The position numbers were made by a program, and so were the translations under genes. Under the pieces are notes generated by a model. The model made no database searches. It was given only the letters and a program-made list of their open reading frames with translations, and was not told where the DNA came from. From Thermoguttaceae bacterium (GTDB lineage: Bacteria; Planctomycetota; Planctomycetia; Pirellulales; Thermoguttaceae), in the NCBI GenBank assembly GCA_029975295.1, contig JARKPK010000004.1, positions 1 to 44,001 on the forward strand: a DNA stretch of 44,001 nucleotides, written 5' to 3'. This document shows, piece by piece, positions 25,947 through 33,748 of this stretch. Numbering within the stretch: position 1 is the stretch's first letter; each line of letters opens with the position of its first letter.

Positions 25947-26786
25947 CTACTTCAGCGGCGCTCGACGCCTCAAAATCATAGATAGCCGTTTTGCAACGTC
26001 TATGCACGTATGAGTGCAGTGCCGTGCTGCCTCCTTAACTTCTGCGTAGTGCCAGTATTCCTCCTTGACACTGATTCGGTTGAAGAGCACGCCCTTGATG
26101 TAGCACCCATCTTTGATGCGTTGCCGAAAATCATCATCCGGGTACATTTCCTTGAGGTTGTCGTCGAATTCCTTTGTCTCCTTCTCTTGGAAGAGTGGCA
26201 CAATGTAAGACAGGCCATCAGGGGCCTGTGGAGGTCGCATCAGAATCTTGGGTTCGATCCGGTGGATCTTGCAATGTCGATAGGTCTGCATTCGCTGAAA
26301 GTGACTTCCCTGGAGCCTGACTAGCTGTGCAACAAGTTTGTCCTGATGTTTTATCGAGAGCCCGAAGCGGGGTGGGTACTGTAACCGTTTGAGCACCTCT
26401 TCGTAGCCAAGCACCTCCGCCTTCCTGTTTGGATTGAACGGGCAGTAGTAGGCCCAAGCAAGCAGTGCCGCTTTGTCCCGAAACGAGTTTATTCTCGTTA
26501 TGCAATTGTCGGCATAGTATTGGAGATGAAATTCTTTCACGCCTTGTTGTTCGGAAATTTCCTCGGCATACGCCGACATCCAGCAATAGCTATACGCGAT
26601 CTCCCTGGCCAACTTGAAACAGTCAAACATCCAATTGACAGAGTTGAACCTTGGATCGAAATAAATTGCCTTGATGGTCTCGTCGAATCGTTGTTCCTCA
26701 GCGAACATGCCTTTCAACGAAGACTCGTCGAGTAGTTTTTTTGAAGCAGCTTCATATCGCTCGTTAGGTCGCATCGGGGTCACCAT
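25947..26786 (-). CDS. HEPN-domain protein, Cthe_2314-like
   Basis: A 279-residue, mostly helical protein with visibly lower GC and different codon use than its neighbours, suggesting horizontal acquisition. The N-terminal half (FDPRFNSVNWMFDCFKLA, FHLQYYADNCITRINSFRD, KAALLAWAYYC) resembles the Cthe_2314 HEPN family. TYRHCKIHRIEP holds R170 and H175, the R-x4-H spacing of HEPN ribonucleases, with a polar residue after the Arg. HEPN proteins often cut RNA in defence or toxin systems. No antitoxin nucleotidyltransferase is next to it. ATG at 26786 overlaps the stop of an upstream truncated frame as TGATG; there is no Shine-Dalgarno, so translation probably depended on that lost partner. ATG at 26774 is an alternative. 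The family call is from pattern memory. Confidence 0.6.
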   Translation of the reverse strand: MVTPMRPNERYEAASKKLLDESSLKGMFAEEQRFDETIKAIYFDPRFNSVNWMFDCFKLAREIAYSYCWMSAYAEEISEQQGVKEFHLQYYADNCITRINSFRDKAALLAWAYYCPFNPNRKAEVLGYEEVLKRLQYPPRFGLSIKHQDKLVAQLVRLQGSHFQRMQTYRHCKIHRIEPKILMRPPQAPDGLSYIVPLFQEKETKEFDDNLKEMYPDDDFRQRIKDGCYIKGVLFNRISVKEEYWHYAEVKEAARHCTHTCIDVAKRLSMILRRRAPLK

Positions 26787-26958
26787 CAAGGGTCAGAAGT
26801 TATGTTGGCGTCACATGGCAATTCGGGCTGTTGGGCTTCGTCGTCGAAGAACATCTGCCGACTGACTACGGTTCCGTCTTTCCATGTAAGCCAAACATGC
26901 TGCCTGACGGCGGTGCGGTCGTTCGCACGTCCGGCTTTGCCTGAAAACCTACTAAGTA
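26786..26958 (-). pseudogene. 3' remnant of a gene upstream of the HEPN gene
   Basis: About 57 codons at the end of an open frame, reading into HVWLTWKDGTVVSRQMFFDD and ending ITSDP. The stop TGA shares its last base with... the HEPN ATG (TGATG). Further upstream the frame runs into the antisense of the IS remnant at 26962, so the original 5' part seems to have been cut away. The sequence looks protein-like, with lower GC than the background, but no family is recognised. Confidence 0.45.
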
Positions 26959-27033
26959 TAGTGGACCGAGAAAACTGGACTACGACTTTAAGTCGAATCC
27001 CTGGTAGGATTGGTCCAATTCTCGGAGGAAAGC

Positions 27034-27210
27034 ATGGCGGCGAAGCGGCGACGGATCGAACCGTCCTTGAAGGCCAAGGCAGCATTGGCGGCGGTACGAG
27101 GTGATCGGACAGTGGGCGAACTGGCCGGCCAGTTCGGCGTGCATCCCACGCAGATCGGCCAGTGGAAGCGGCAGTTGCTCGACGGGGCGGCGGAGTTGTT
27201 CTCCGGCGAT
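27034..27210 (+). pseudogene. IS3-family transposase OrfA, N-terminal fragment
   Basis: From ATG at 27034 (GGAGG at 27024-27028): RRIEPSLKAKAALAAVRGDR, then TVGELAGQFGVHPTQIGQWK, a typical helix-turn-helix of IS3 OrfA (transposase 8 type), up to QLLDGAAELFSGDH. Normal OrfA continues about 40 more residues as a coiled coil; here the family match stops at about residue 59 and the frame continues as unrelated sequence. It is non-functional. Confidence 0.8.
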
Positions 27211-27349
27211 CATCGAGCCGGTGCTGCTGGAGTTTCAGCCTCGCAAGAACACGGGTCGGCCGCCCGCTGTCTGGCGGAATCGCATCAACGGCATTATCTA
27301 CCAGATGCGGACCGGCTGCCAGCGGAACCAATTGCCCAACGAGTGTTGA
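27204..27349 (+). pseudogene. IS5-type (DUF4096) transposase fragment
   Basis: In a different frame from the IS3 piece: IIEPVLLEFQPRKNTGRPP, then VWRNRINGIIYQMRTGCQRN and QLPNEC before a stop. This matches the N-terminal DUF4096 domain of IS5/IS1182-type transposases (usual pattern GRPP ... I-Y-x-x-RTGCQW-x-x-LP). Only about 48 codons remain; the catalytic part is missing. Its junction with the IS3 fragment is within about 10 nt. Confidence 0.75.
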
Positions 27350-27376
27350 GGGCAGTTGCAAATGGCGGCGGGGGGA

Positions 27377-28405
27377 TCAGCCGGTTTTTCGGAGCCTTCG
27401 CCGGCGGTTGACCGCCAAAAGGTCGTAAAGCACTTCAAACGATCGCGGCTCGCCATGGGGGCGATGGCGGTGCCAATGGCGATCGGTCGGCACATGGGCG
27501 TCGTCGAGCGGCCAGGGATCAAACGGCTCGAATCCCAGGGCAGCAGCCAGCTTGCTGCTGTCCATGGCCACGTTCCCTGCCCGCGGGGGAATCGGTCCGG
27601 CCTCGCGTCGGGGGATGCCCATCAACAACTCCGCAGGGAAGTCGCCCAAGCGATTGATGATCTGGGCGATTTCGTACAGGCTCAGCCGGCGCGGCCCGCC
27701 TGCGTGGAACAGGCCGCTCAGTCCCCGCCGAAGCACCGCTTCGTACAACTCGTTCATGCAGTCGGTGAACGTCGGGGTGCGAACCTCGTCGAAATAGAGC
27801 GTTGCGGGCCGACCCTTCTTGAATCGCGACACGATCCAATCGATGGCCCCCGCGTGCCCATTGAAACTGACGCCCATCGGCAGCGAGATGCGAAGGATGC
27901 AGGCCATCGGGTCGGCGGCCAGCACTTCTTGCTCGGCGACAACCATCGTTTTGCCGTAAACAGTGACTGGGTCGGTCGGATCTGTTTCTCGATAGCCGCC
28001 CTCACGCTGCCCGGAGAAGACCAGATCGACGGAAAGATGCACGAGCCGAACCTGCCGGGCGACCGTCAGTTTCAGAAGGTTGCGAACGCCCTCGACGTTG
28101 ATTCGCCATGCCAGTTGGGGATCGAGTTCGCAGGGCTTCAGCGCGCAGTTGCCGGCGCAGTTCAGCACCGCGGCAAATTGATGCCGATCGAACAACCGAG
28201 CCAACTGGTCGCCGTCCTCAGCGTTGCAGGCCAAAACGGCCGGGCCGGTCATCGGGCTGTCTGCTTGGCGCAGTCCGAACACCTTGCCGGGGAATCGCGA
28301 CTGGAAATAGGGCAGCGCATTGTAGCCCGGCACGCCGGTCACGCCGGTGATCAACAGCGGGAGGGGGATGGCCGCAGAAGTGGTGGCAGCAGCGGAAGGC
28401 AACAT
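27377..28405 (-). CDS. RmlD-like NAD(P)-dependent sugar-nucleotide reductase
   Basis: A 342-residue short-chain dehydrogenase of the extended RmlD / MAT2B type. The Rossmann loop LLITGVTGVPGYNALPYF gives the GxxGxxG fold near residue 20. The active-site strand reads VRLVHLSVDLVFSGQ with the Ser-x-Asp of RmlD (SVD). The catalytic YxxxK is altered: the sequence is YGKTM, so the position of Lys holds Met and the only Lys is two residues after Tyr. This may mean changed or lost reductase activity, as for non-catalytic relatives. A His/Arg-rich C-terminal tail is present. It lies upstream of the IS remnants, 170 nt after greA on the same strand. Confidence 0.8.
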   Translation of the reverse strand: MLPSAAATTSAAIPLPLLITGVTGVPGYNALPYFQSRFPGKVFGLRQADSPMTGPAVLACNAEDGDQLARLFDRHQFAAVLNCAGNCALKPCELDPQLAWRINVEGVRNLLKLTVARQVRLVHLSVDLVFSGQREGGYRETDPTDPVTVYGKTMVVAEQEVLAADPMACILRISLPMGVSFNGHAGAIDWIVSRFKKGRPATLYFDEVRTPTFTDCMNELYEAVLRRGLSGLFHAGGPRRLSLYEIAQIINRLGDFPAELLMGIPRREAGPIPPRAGNVAMDSSKLAAALGFEPFDPWPLDDAHVPTDRHWHRHRPHGEPRSFEVLYDLLAVNRRRRLRKTG

Positions 28406-28575
28406 CAGAGTCGGCCGTTCAACGCGGCCTCAAAAAAGCAACCTTGGATTGGCTAAACGGGGGCAATGACGGCCCGGCGGCCGGTCGCCGCTCGCCGGGG
28501 CTCTGTTGCAAATCTGCTGCGAGCCTGATGCGGGACCCTCGGTTGCATACCGTAACCGCGGCGGAACGGACCGAT

Positions 28576-29052
28576 TCAATCATTGTGGACTTCGAGGATG
28601 TCAAATCGCAGCAGGCCCTGGGGCACCTGAATCTCGACCTGTTGGCCGGCCTTCTTGCCCAAGAAGCCTTGGGCCAAGGGGCTGTTGACGAGGATCTTTC
28701 CCTGGTCGAAGTCTTCTTCGCCGTGGCCGACCAGCGTGAATTCCTCTTCTTCGTCCAAATCGAGATCGCGCACGCGGAATCGAGTGCCGAAACCGATTTC
28801 ATCTTTCGGAAATTGGGCGCCTTCGATGATCATCGCCATCGACAGCTTGTTCTGCAATGCAGCGATTTTGGCCGCGAGCAACCCCTGGCTTTCGCGCGCA
28901 CCGTGATACTCGGCATTCTCGCTAAGATCGCCCTCGGCACGGGCGGTGGCCAGCCGTTCGAGAATCTTCGGCATTTCCACATGCTGCAAGTGGTCGAGCT
29001 CGGCTTTGATTTTGTCGTAGCCGGCGCGGGTCATCGGAATGCGTTCACTCAT
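28576..29052 (-). CDS. greA: Transcription elongation factor GreA
   Basis: Stimulates RNA cleavage by stalled RNA polymerase through the secondary channel. 158 residues, the usual length. An N-terminal coiled coil occupies about residues 1-75, with the tip acidic pair in ARAEGDLSENAEYHGARE (the two carboxylates that bind Mg near the polymerase active site). The FKBP-like C-terminal domain follows (GTRFRVRDLDLDEEEEFTLV, SPLAQGFLGKKAGQQVEI). The start at 29052 has GAGGAT upstream; the longer frame to 29223 crosses a terminator hairpin and is not used. The C-terminal domain ends in LRFDILEVHND. Confidence 0.95.
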   Translation of the reverse strand: MSERIPMTRAGYDKIKAELDHLQHVEMPKILERLATARAEGDLSENAEYHGARESQGLLAAKIAALQNKLSMAMIIEGAQFPKDEIGFGTRFRVRDLDLDEEEEFTLVGHGEEDFDQGKILVNSPLAQGFLGKKAGQQVEIQVPQGLLRFDILEVHND

Positions 29053-29069
29053 GGGAATCCTCGTCAACC

Positions 29070-29109
29070 AAAAAAAACGCGGACTTTGACCGACAGGGGC
29101 CAAAGCCGC
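29070..29109 (-). terminator. Intrinsic terminator just upstream of greA
   Basis: On the minus strand a hairpin (plus 29098-29109 pairs with 29079-29091, GC-rich with CTTTG in the stem) is followed by eight Ts (29077-29070). The T run ends only about eight bases before the greA Shine-Dalgarno. It could end the upstream secreted-protein transcript, or act as an attenuator in the greA leader, since no room for a promoter remains between it and greA. Confidence 0.8.
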
Positions 29110-29460
29110 ATTTTGATCTCGTCGTAAGAAAAAGGTCTGCACACCGAGGAAAGCGGCCGCTGGGCAGCGGGCGATTGCCAGTCTTCGCCCGCCCGGGCCG
29201 CTTCCGATTTGCCGCGAATTCATTCAGGATTTCGACGTCGGCGGGCGAAACGCGGCCGGCCAAGCTCGATGTTCGCCGCTTGTACCGGCCTTGCCCACCA
29301 CGGCATTATTCTGCCCGACGCCGCGGTTTCTGGCAAGTGCAGTTGCGGCCCGCGACACCGGGCATGCAGACAACCGCCCCCCGGGGCCGACCGCTGGAAG
29401 GCCGGCCTGTCGGGACGAACGCAACGTCAACTCCGCCGCTGCGAATCGCAGGCGAGACGG
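29110..29460. other. Intergenic region upstream of greA
   Basis: A 351-nt stretch between the Gly-rich protein gene and the greA-leader terminator, both on the minus strand. No protein is recognised. A promoter for greA is expected here if it is transcribed separately, but no clear -35/-10 pair was found. Confidence 0.3.
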
Positions 29461-30261
29461 CTACTCGGATCGGGCCGATTCGCCCGGGCTGGGCGCGGCC
29501 TTCTGCGCCTCTTGGGCCGCCTTGACCGCCAGGGCAGTCGTCATCATTCCCGCTTTGATTTCCGCGGCCGAGAAGTAGGGCTGGCTCGTGCCGTTGGCAA
29601 ACTGCAACCGCTTGGCGGCCAACTCCTCGAAGCTCATCCCATTGACCAAGTGCCATGCGACAATCTGGGCGACGCGTTGGTTGACGCGCCCTTCGGCCAG
29701 CAACGCCAGGGTCTCCCGAACGCCTTCCTTGGTGGTCACGGTTTCCAGCGGCTTGATTTCGTAGGGAATGGCCGGACGCGGTTCGGCCTTGCCATGGTCG
29801 AGGCAAACACCGGGCACCTGCAACTGGGCCACTCGCTCGGGCGCGATGTTGAAGAAGCCGCCGCCACCCATGCCGCCGCCCATGCCCATGCCGCCCATGC
29901 CGCCGAATCCGCCACCCATCGGTTGCGGCTGCGTGTTTGTGGTGTTTCCGCCGCCGGCCGGCGCCGCCGCCTGACCGAGCACCGGCACGGCCGCAAACGC
30001 CGCGGGAAGCTGAATACTCAACGGCTTGTTTGTCTTGTTCTCAATCAGGACGTTGGCCTGCGTTGAGTTCTTCGGAATGAACTTCACACTGATCTGCTGT
30101 TGCGCGATCGCCGCGAACAACTCGACCTTTTCCGCCGGCGCGGGTTGGACGGGCGCACGTCGCGCTCGAGCACGGTCGGCCCCCAACGAAACTTGCGACC
30201 AAACGATACCGATGGCGATCAGACCGACCGCCAGAGCCATACGACCAACGCGAATGGACAT
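29461..30261 (-). CDS. Exported Gly/Met-rich protein, function unknown
   Basis: A 266-residue protein. A signal peptide spans about residues 1-30 (MSIRVGRMALAVGLIAIGIV, then LGADRA). A first domain to about residue 90 reads like a beta-sandwich (ISVKFIPKNSTQANVLIENK, PLSIQLP) and may resemble a pilus-chaperone or CARDB-like fold. A run of GGFGGMGGMGMGGG follows at about residues 115-135, then a helical C-terminal region (VRETLALLAEGRVNQRVAQI, AWHLVNGMSFEELA). GGAGG is 9 bases before ATG at 30261; the frame to 30516 is unsupported. Planctomycetes have many such lineage proteins. I do not recognise the family. Confidence 0.75.
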   Translation of the reverse strand: MSIRVGRMALAVGLIAIGIVWSQVSLGADRARARRAPVQPAPAEKVELFAAIAQQQISVKFIPKNSTQANVLIENKTNKPLSIQLPAAFAAVPVLGQAAAPAGGGNTTNTQPQPMGGGFGGMGGMGMGGGMGGGGFFNIAPERVAQLQVPGVCLDHGKAEPRPAIPYEIKPLETVTTKEGVRETLALLAEGRVNQRVAQIVAWHLVNGMSFEELAAKRLQFANGTSQPYFSAAEIKAGMMTTALAVKAAQEAQKAAPSPGESARSE

Positions 30262-30844
30262 GCTGTGATTCCTCCCCACCTGTGCCGTTGGGAAATCTGC
30301 TTGAGAGTCCGAAACGATAACGAAACCGTGAAAAGACGAAAGGCCGCAACCGCGAGAACGCCGCAACCGACGTCGCCGCAGTGCCGCCGCCCCAGTCCGG
30401 CTCGGCTGCCTATGCCGGCGCGCAGGCCTTCGCAGCGCGGCGCACAATTCCACGTTAACGAGCGCAAACCGTACTCCTTCCACAATAATCCAATCACTTC
30501 CTATTGTGAAGCGCAAACGGTGGAAACCCTTCGGCCCGTCAGGCCTTTTGCACTGGAAACGGCCAGCGGGGGGACTCCTCAGCGAATAACCACCACATTG
30601 GGGGTGCTGTTGGCTTGGTACTCGTTTTTCCGTCGCCAGCGGATAGAATGGGCTTTTCGTGAAAAGCCGCCCTGGCGTTGGTCTCGGTCGTTCGTTGCCT
30701 CGGACCGCTGGCGCTGAAGCGAGCCGATTCGGTTGGGGTGCCCGGCCCGGGTGGAACCGTACCCGAGCCGAACGCCCCGGACGGCCGTTGGTTTCGCAAC
30801 GTGTTGTATTTATTCACTTTCCGTAGCGCGATTTTTAACGAGTA
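30262..30844. other. Divergent intergenic region
   Basis: A 583-nt stretch between two divergent genes. It holds the candidate minus-strand promoter listed below and an inverted repeat CACAATA / TATTGTG (30481-30508) that overlaps it. No gene is supported. The rsfS promoter should lie near 30800 in the AT-rich stretch. Confidence 0.4.
30482..30510 (-). promoter_or_regulatory. Candidate promoter of the Gly-rich protein gene
   Basis: Minus strand TTCACA (plus 30505-30510), 17 bases, TATTGT (plus 30482-30487). -35 matches five of six, -10 four of six. It overlaps an inverted repeat that might be an operator. Start of the gene is about 220 nt away. Confidence 0.35.
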
Positions 30845-31243
30845 ATGGCCGACCTCACTACACTACAGCCGATTCTCGACGCAACTGCCAAGATCACCGA
30901 CCCCGCCCTGCGACGGGCGATCGTCGCCGCGAGAACCGCTCAGGAGAACCGCGGGCAAGAGATCGTCGTACTCGACATGCGGAAGCTGACGCCGATGTTT
31001 GATTTTTTTGTGCTGGCCACCGGCGGCAGTCCCAGGCAGTTGCACGCAATCAGCGAGGAGATTGATCGGGCGCTGGAAAAAGGGCTCGGGGATCGCCGTC
31101 TGGGAATCGAGGGCTACGAGCAAAGCCGTTGGATTCTGCTCGATTACGGCGATGTGGTCGTGCATCTGTTCGATGCCGACACGCGGCAGTATTACGCGCT
31201 GGAGGATCTCTGGGCTGGAGCGAAACGGGTGGCGTGGGAGTAA
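30845..31243 (+). CDS. rsfS: Ribosome silencing factor RsfS
   Basis: Iojap/YbeB family protein that binds uL14 and blocks subunit joining in slow growth. 132 residues. Signatures visible: VLDMRKLTPMFDFFVLATG, then SPRQLHAISEEIDRAL, SRWILLDYGDVVVHLFD and the end YYALEDLWAGAKRV. A basic-helical N-terminal stretch of about 40 residues precedes the core, somewhat long. Only six nt separate its stop from argS, so they are one transcript. The Shine-Dalgarno is weak (ACGAG). Confidence 0.96.
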   Translation: MADLTTLQPILDATAKITDPALRRAIVAARTAQENRGQEIVVLDMRKLTPMFDFFVLATGGSPRQLHAISEEIDRALEKGLGDRRLGIEGYEQSRWILLDYGDVVVHLFDADTRQYYALEDLWAGAKRVAWE

Positions 31244-31249
31244 GACGCA

Positions 31250-33208
31250 ATGAACCCGTTGAACGAACTGCGACGGCGTTTTCTCAGGGCCTTGAACGGG
31301 CTTGCCGATCGGCCCGAAGAACAGCTCGATCTGGTTCGCCGCAGCCAGGATGCGCGTTTCGGCGACTATCAGGCCAACATGGCCATGCCTTTGGCCAAGG
31401 CCCTCCGCCGTCCGCCGCGCGAAGTGGCTCAGGCAATCATCGATCGGCTCGAACTGAGCGATATCTGCGAGCCGCCGGAAATCGCCGGACCGGGCTTCAT
31501 CAACCTGCGACTGCGCAACGACTGGCTGGCCGCACAGCTTCGGCAGGCCGCCAACAACGATCGGTTGGGAGTTGCGCCCGTTGAACAGCCTCGGACGTAT
31601 ATCGTCGATTTCTCCGCGCCCAACGTAGCCAAACCATTGCACGTGGGCCACATTCGCTCGACGGTGATCGGCGACGCCATCAACCGTACGTTGCGCTTCG
31701 TCGGCCATCAGGTGATCAGCGACAATCACGTGGGCGATTGGGGCACCCAGTTCGGCATCCTGCTCTACGGCTGGCGGCACTTCCTCGATCACGAGGCGTT
31801 CCGGCGAAACCCGGTGCTGGAGTTGATCCGCGTTTACCGCCTCGTTCATCAGTTGCTCGAGAGGCAATCGCAAACGGAGACGAAAGACGCGGCCAACGTC
31901 GTGGCCCGCGACGAATCGGAGTTTCCCGAAACCGACGAGCCGGCCGACGCCTCGTTGCCTCCCGGGGAGCCAGCATCGGCCGATCGGGCGCCGGGGGCCG
32001 AACAGCCGATCGACAGCGACGGCGCCGGCGGCGCCGCGGCGCAGTTGGCGGCCGGTCCGGCCGAACTGGAAGATCTTTCGCGGGCACACCCGAACATCAA
32101 CGCCGCCGTGCTGGCCGAAACGGCCAAGCTGCACCACGGCGATCCCGAGAACCGCCGCATTTGGCAAGAGATTATCGACGTGTGCCGCGGCCTGATCGGC
32201 CACGTGTATCAGCGGCTCGGCGTCGAGTTCGACGTGACCCTCGGCGAGAGCTTCTACGAACCGATGCTGCCCGAGGTTGTCGCCAACCTCGTCGCCCGCG
32301 GGATTGCCCAAGAAAGCCACGGGGCGCTTTGCGTCTTTGTCGAAGGGATCGAAACGCCGATGATCGTCCGCAAACAGGACGGCGCGTTCCTCTACGCCAC
32401 CACCGATCTGGCGACGATCGTTTATCGAATGAACCGCTGGCGCCCCGACGTCATCCTCTACGTGGTCGATCACCGCCAATCGCTGCATTTCCGCCAGTTG
32501 TTCGCCGTGGCCCGGCTGCTCGGCTACGACCAGGTGGACCTGCGGCATATCAGTTTCGGCACGGTGTTGGGCGAAGACGGCCGGCCGTTCAAAACCCGAT
32601 CGGGCGCGCTGTTGGGCCTGGAACGGCTGCTCGACGAGGCCGTGGCCCAGGCCGCCCGAATCGTCGCCGAGAACGACGACGCCAAGCCGGGCGGGCCCGA
32701 ACTTTCGCCAGAGCAGCGGGCGCAGATCGCCGAAGCGGTGGGAATCGCGGCGATCAAATATGCCGATCTGTCGCAGAATCGGACCAGCGACTACGTCTTC
32801 AGCTTCGAGAAGATGCTGGCGATGACCGGCAACACGGCCACCTACATGCAATACGCCTACGCCCGCGTCCGCAGCATTTTCGCCAAAGGCGGCGTCGATC
32901 CGCAATCGCTCCGATCGTCGCCGCCGCCGCTGCTGCTCGATACGGCGGCCGAACGGGCGTTGGCACTGGAATTGGTGCGCTTCGGCGAATCGCTCGACTT
33001 GATGCTCGCCGATTTCCGACCGAACCAGTTGACCGCCTATCTCTACGATTTGGCCAATTGCTATTCGGCGTTTTTCGAGTCGTGCCCGGTGCTCCGCGCC
33101 GAAAACGACCGCCTGCGCCTCAGCCGCTTGCTGCTCTGCGACCTGACGGCGCGAACGCTGCAAAAAGGGCTGGAACTGCTGGGAATCAACGTTCTGGAAC
33201 GAATGTGA
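31250..33208 (+). CDS. argS: Arginyl-tRNA synthetase with a low-complexity insert
   Basis: Class I synthetase charging tRNA-Arg. 652 residues. The N-terminal tRNA-binding domain is residues about 1-110. The signature SAPNVAKPLHVGHIRST puts HVGH at residues 131-134. DNHVGDWGTQFG and VVDHRQSLHFRQLF are class-I ArgRS core elements; the KMSKS counterpart appears as FKTRSGALLGL, the degenerate form usual in ArgRS. The C-terminal anticodon domain ends in ELLGINVLERM. Residues about 207-278 form an acidic, Ala/Pro/Gly-rich insert (ESEFPETDEPADASLPPGE region) absent from model ArgRS of about 577 residues. GGGAG is upstream of ATG. Confidence 0.97.
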   Translation: MNPLNELRRRFLRALNGLADRPEEQLDLVRRSQDARFGDYQANMAMPLAKALRRPPREVAQAIIDRLELSDICEPPEIAGPGFINLRLRNDWLAAQLRQAANNDRLGVAPVEQPRTYIVDFSAPNVAKPLHVGHIRSTVIGDAINRTLRFVGHQVISDNHVGDWGTQFGILLYGWRHFLDHEAFRRNPVLELIRVYRLVHQLLERQSQTETKDAANVVARDESEFPETDEPADASLPPGEPASADRAPGAEQPIDSDGAGGAAAQLAAGPAELEDLSRAHPNINAAVLAETAKLHHGDPENRRIWQEIIDVCRGLIGHVYQRLGVEFDVTLGESFYEPMLPEVVANLVARGIAQESHGALCVFVEGIETPMIVRKQDGAFLYATTDLATIVYRMNRWRPDVILYVVDHRQSLHFRQLFAVARLLGYDQVDLRHISFGTVLGEDGRPFKTRSGALLGLERLLDEAVAQAARIVAENDDAKPGGPELSPEQRAQIAEAVGIAAIKYADLSQNRTSDYVFSFEKMLAMTGNTATYMQYAYARVRSIFAKGGVDPQSLRSSPPPLLLDTAAERALALELVRFGESLDLMLADFRPNQLTAYLYDLANCYSAFFESCPVLRAENDRLRLSRLLLCDLTARTLQKGLELLGINVLERM

Positions 33209-33402
33209 TTCCGCCGATCTGCGCGGCAGATGCTTGCGACGGCCCAGGATTGGCGTCAACCGAATAGTCTGTTTTTCACCCTGTAGCGTTCAACCTCCGA
33301 CTCGACCGCGTAATCGGCCCGACCGCTCGCGCAGCGCACCGACGCGAATCGAGCGGGCGCTGCGGCAAAACAAGCGGCTGCCACAGCAAACCTAGCGGGT
33401 GC
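33209..33402. other. Spacer after argS
   Basis: No gene is visible. Two GCGGCTGCCAC / GCGGGTGCCAC stretches near 33375-33405 lead into the palindrome family that follows. Confidence 0.3.
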
Positions 33403-33425
33403 CACGGCGGGCTTGTCCCGCCGTG
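33403..33425. repeat. Palindromic unit 1 of 4
   Basis: Stem CACGGCGGG, loop CTTGT, stem CCCGCCGTG, preceded by GGGTGC. Perfect 9-bp stem. Shares its left flank and CTTG-type loop with the next three units. Confidence 0.65.
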
Positions 33426-33487
33426 CTTCACTCCAACAGCCGATACAAGCCGCTGCACCCGCCAAGCCAAGAGAACCCAGCTTCCCA

Positions 33488-33510
33488 CACTGCCGGGCAA
33501 GCCGGCAGTG
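33488..33510. repeat. Palindromic unit 2 of 4 (inverted)
   Basis: Stem CACTGCCGG, loop GCAAG, stem CCGGCAGTG, followed by GCAC. Read on the minus strand it is GTGC + CACTGCCGG + CTTGC + CCGGCAGTG, the same layout as unit 1 with a different stem sequence. Confidence 0.65.
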
Positions 33511-33588
33511 GCACACAACACACGGAGGGATCCTCTCCGGTGTGGCCGGGGACGGTGTGGCATTCGTGTTCCTAAGGTGGCCGAGGGT

Positions 33589-33614
33589 GGCCGGGATAGC
33601 TTGCTATCCCGGCC
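33589..33614. repeat. Palindromic unit 3 of 4
   Basis: Stem GGCCGGGATAG, loop CTTG, stem CTATCCCGGCC, an 11-bp perfect stem preceded by GGGT. The loop sequence agrees with units 1 and 2. Confidence 0.65.
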
Positions 33615-33725
33615 GCGTAAGCGGCAAGAGGTGAATTCGCTGGGCAAGAGACGTGCCATTGTTCGGCAGAAGGCCAGAGGCCGCCCGAATGGGTCAATTC
33701 AACAGACCTCTTGTGCCTTACGGCA

Positions 33726-33748
33726 CCGCGATAGCCGAGCTATCGCGG
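33726..33748. repeat. Palindromic unit 4 of 4 (inverted)
   Basis: Stem CCGCGATAG, loop CCGAG, stem CTATCGCGG, followed by CCAC. On the minus strand it reads GTGG + CCGCGATAG + CTCGG + CTATCGCGG, close to unit 3. Confidence 0.65.

Larger units (their letters stand above)
26962..27349 (+). mobile_element. Chimera of IS3-type and IS5-type remnants
   Basis: The left edge TGGACCGAGAAAACTGGAC at 26962 is like the terminal repeat of IS3-family elements. It is followed by the start of an IS3 orfA, which breaks off near 27210 and runs straight into a fragment of a different transposase type (DUF4096). No right end, orfB or DDE domain remains, so the unit is dead. Confidence 0.7.

Noticed and set aside
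26757-26772. attC end (GTTAGGT) inside the HEPN gene
   Set aside because: The box matches the core pattern but has no palindromic partner within 150 nt.
30863-33259. 798-codon minus-strand frame over argS
   Set aside because: Antisense shadow of rsfS/argS in a GC-rich genome; no recognisable protein.
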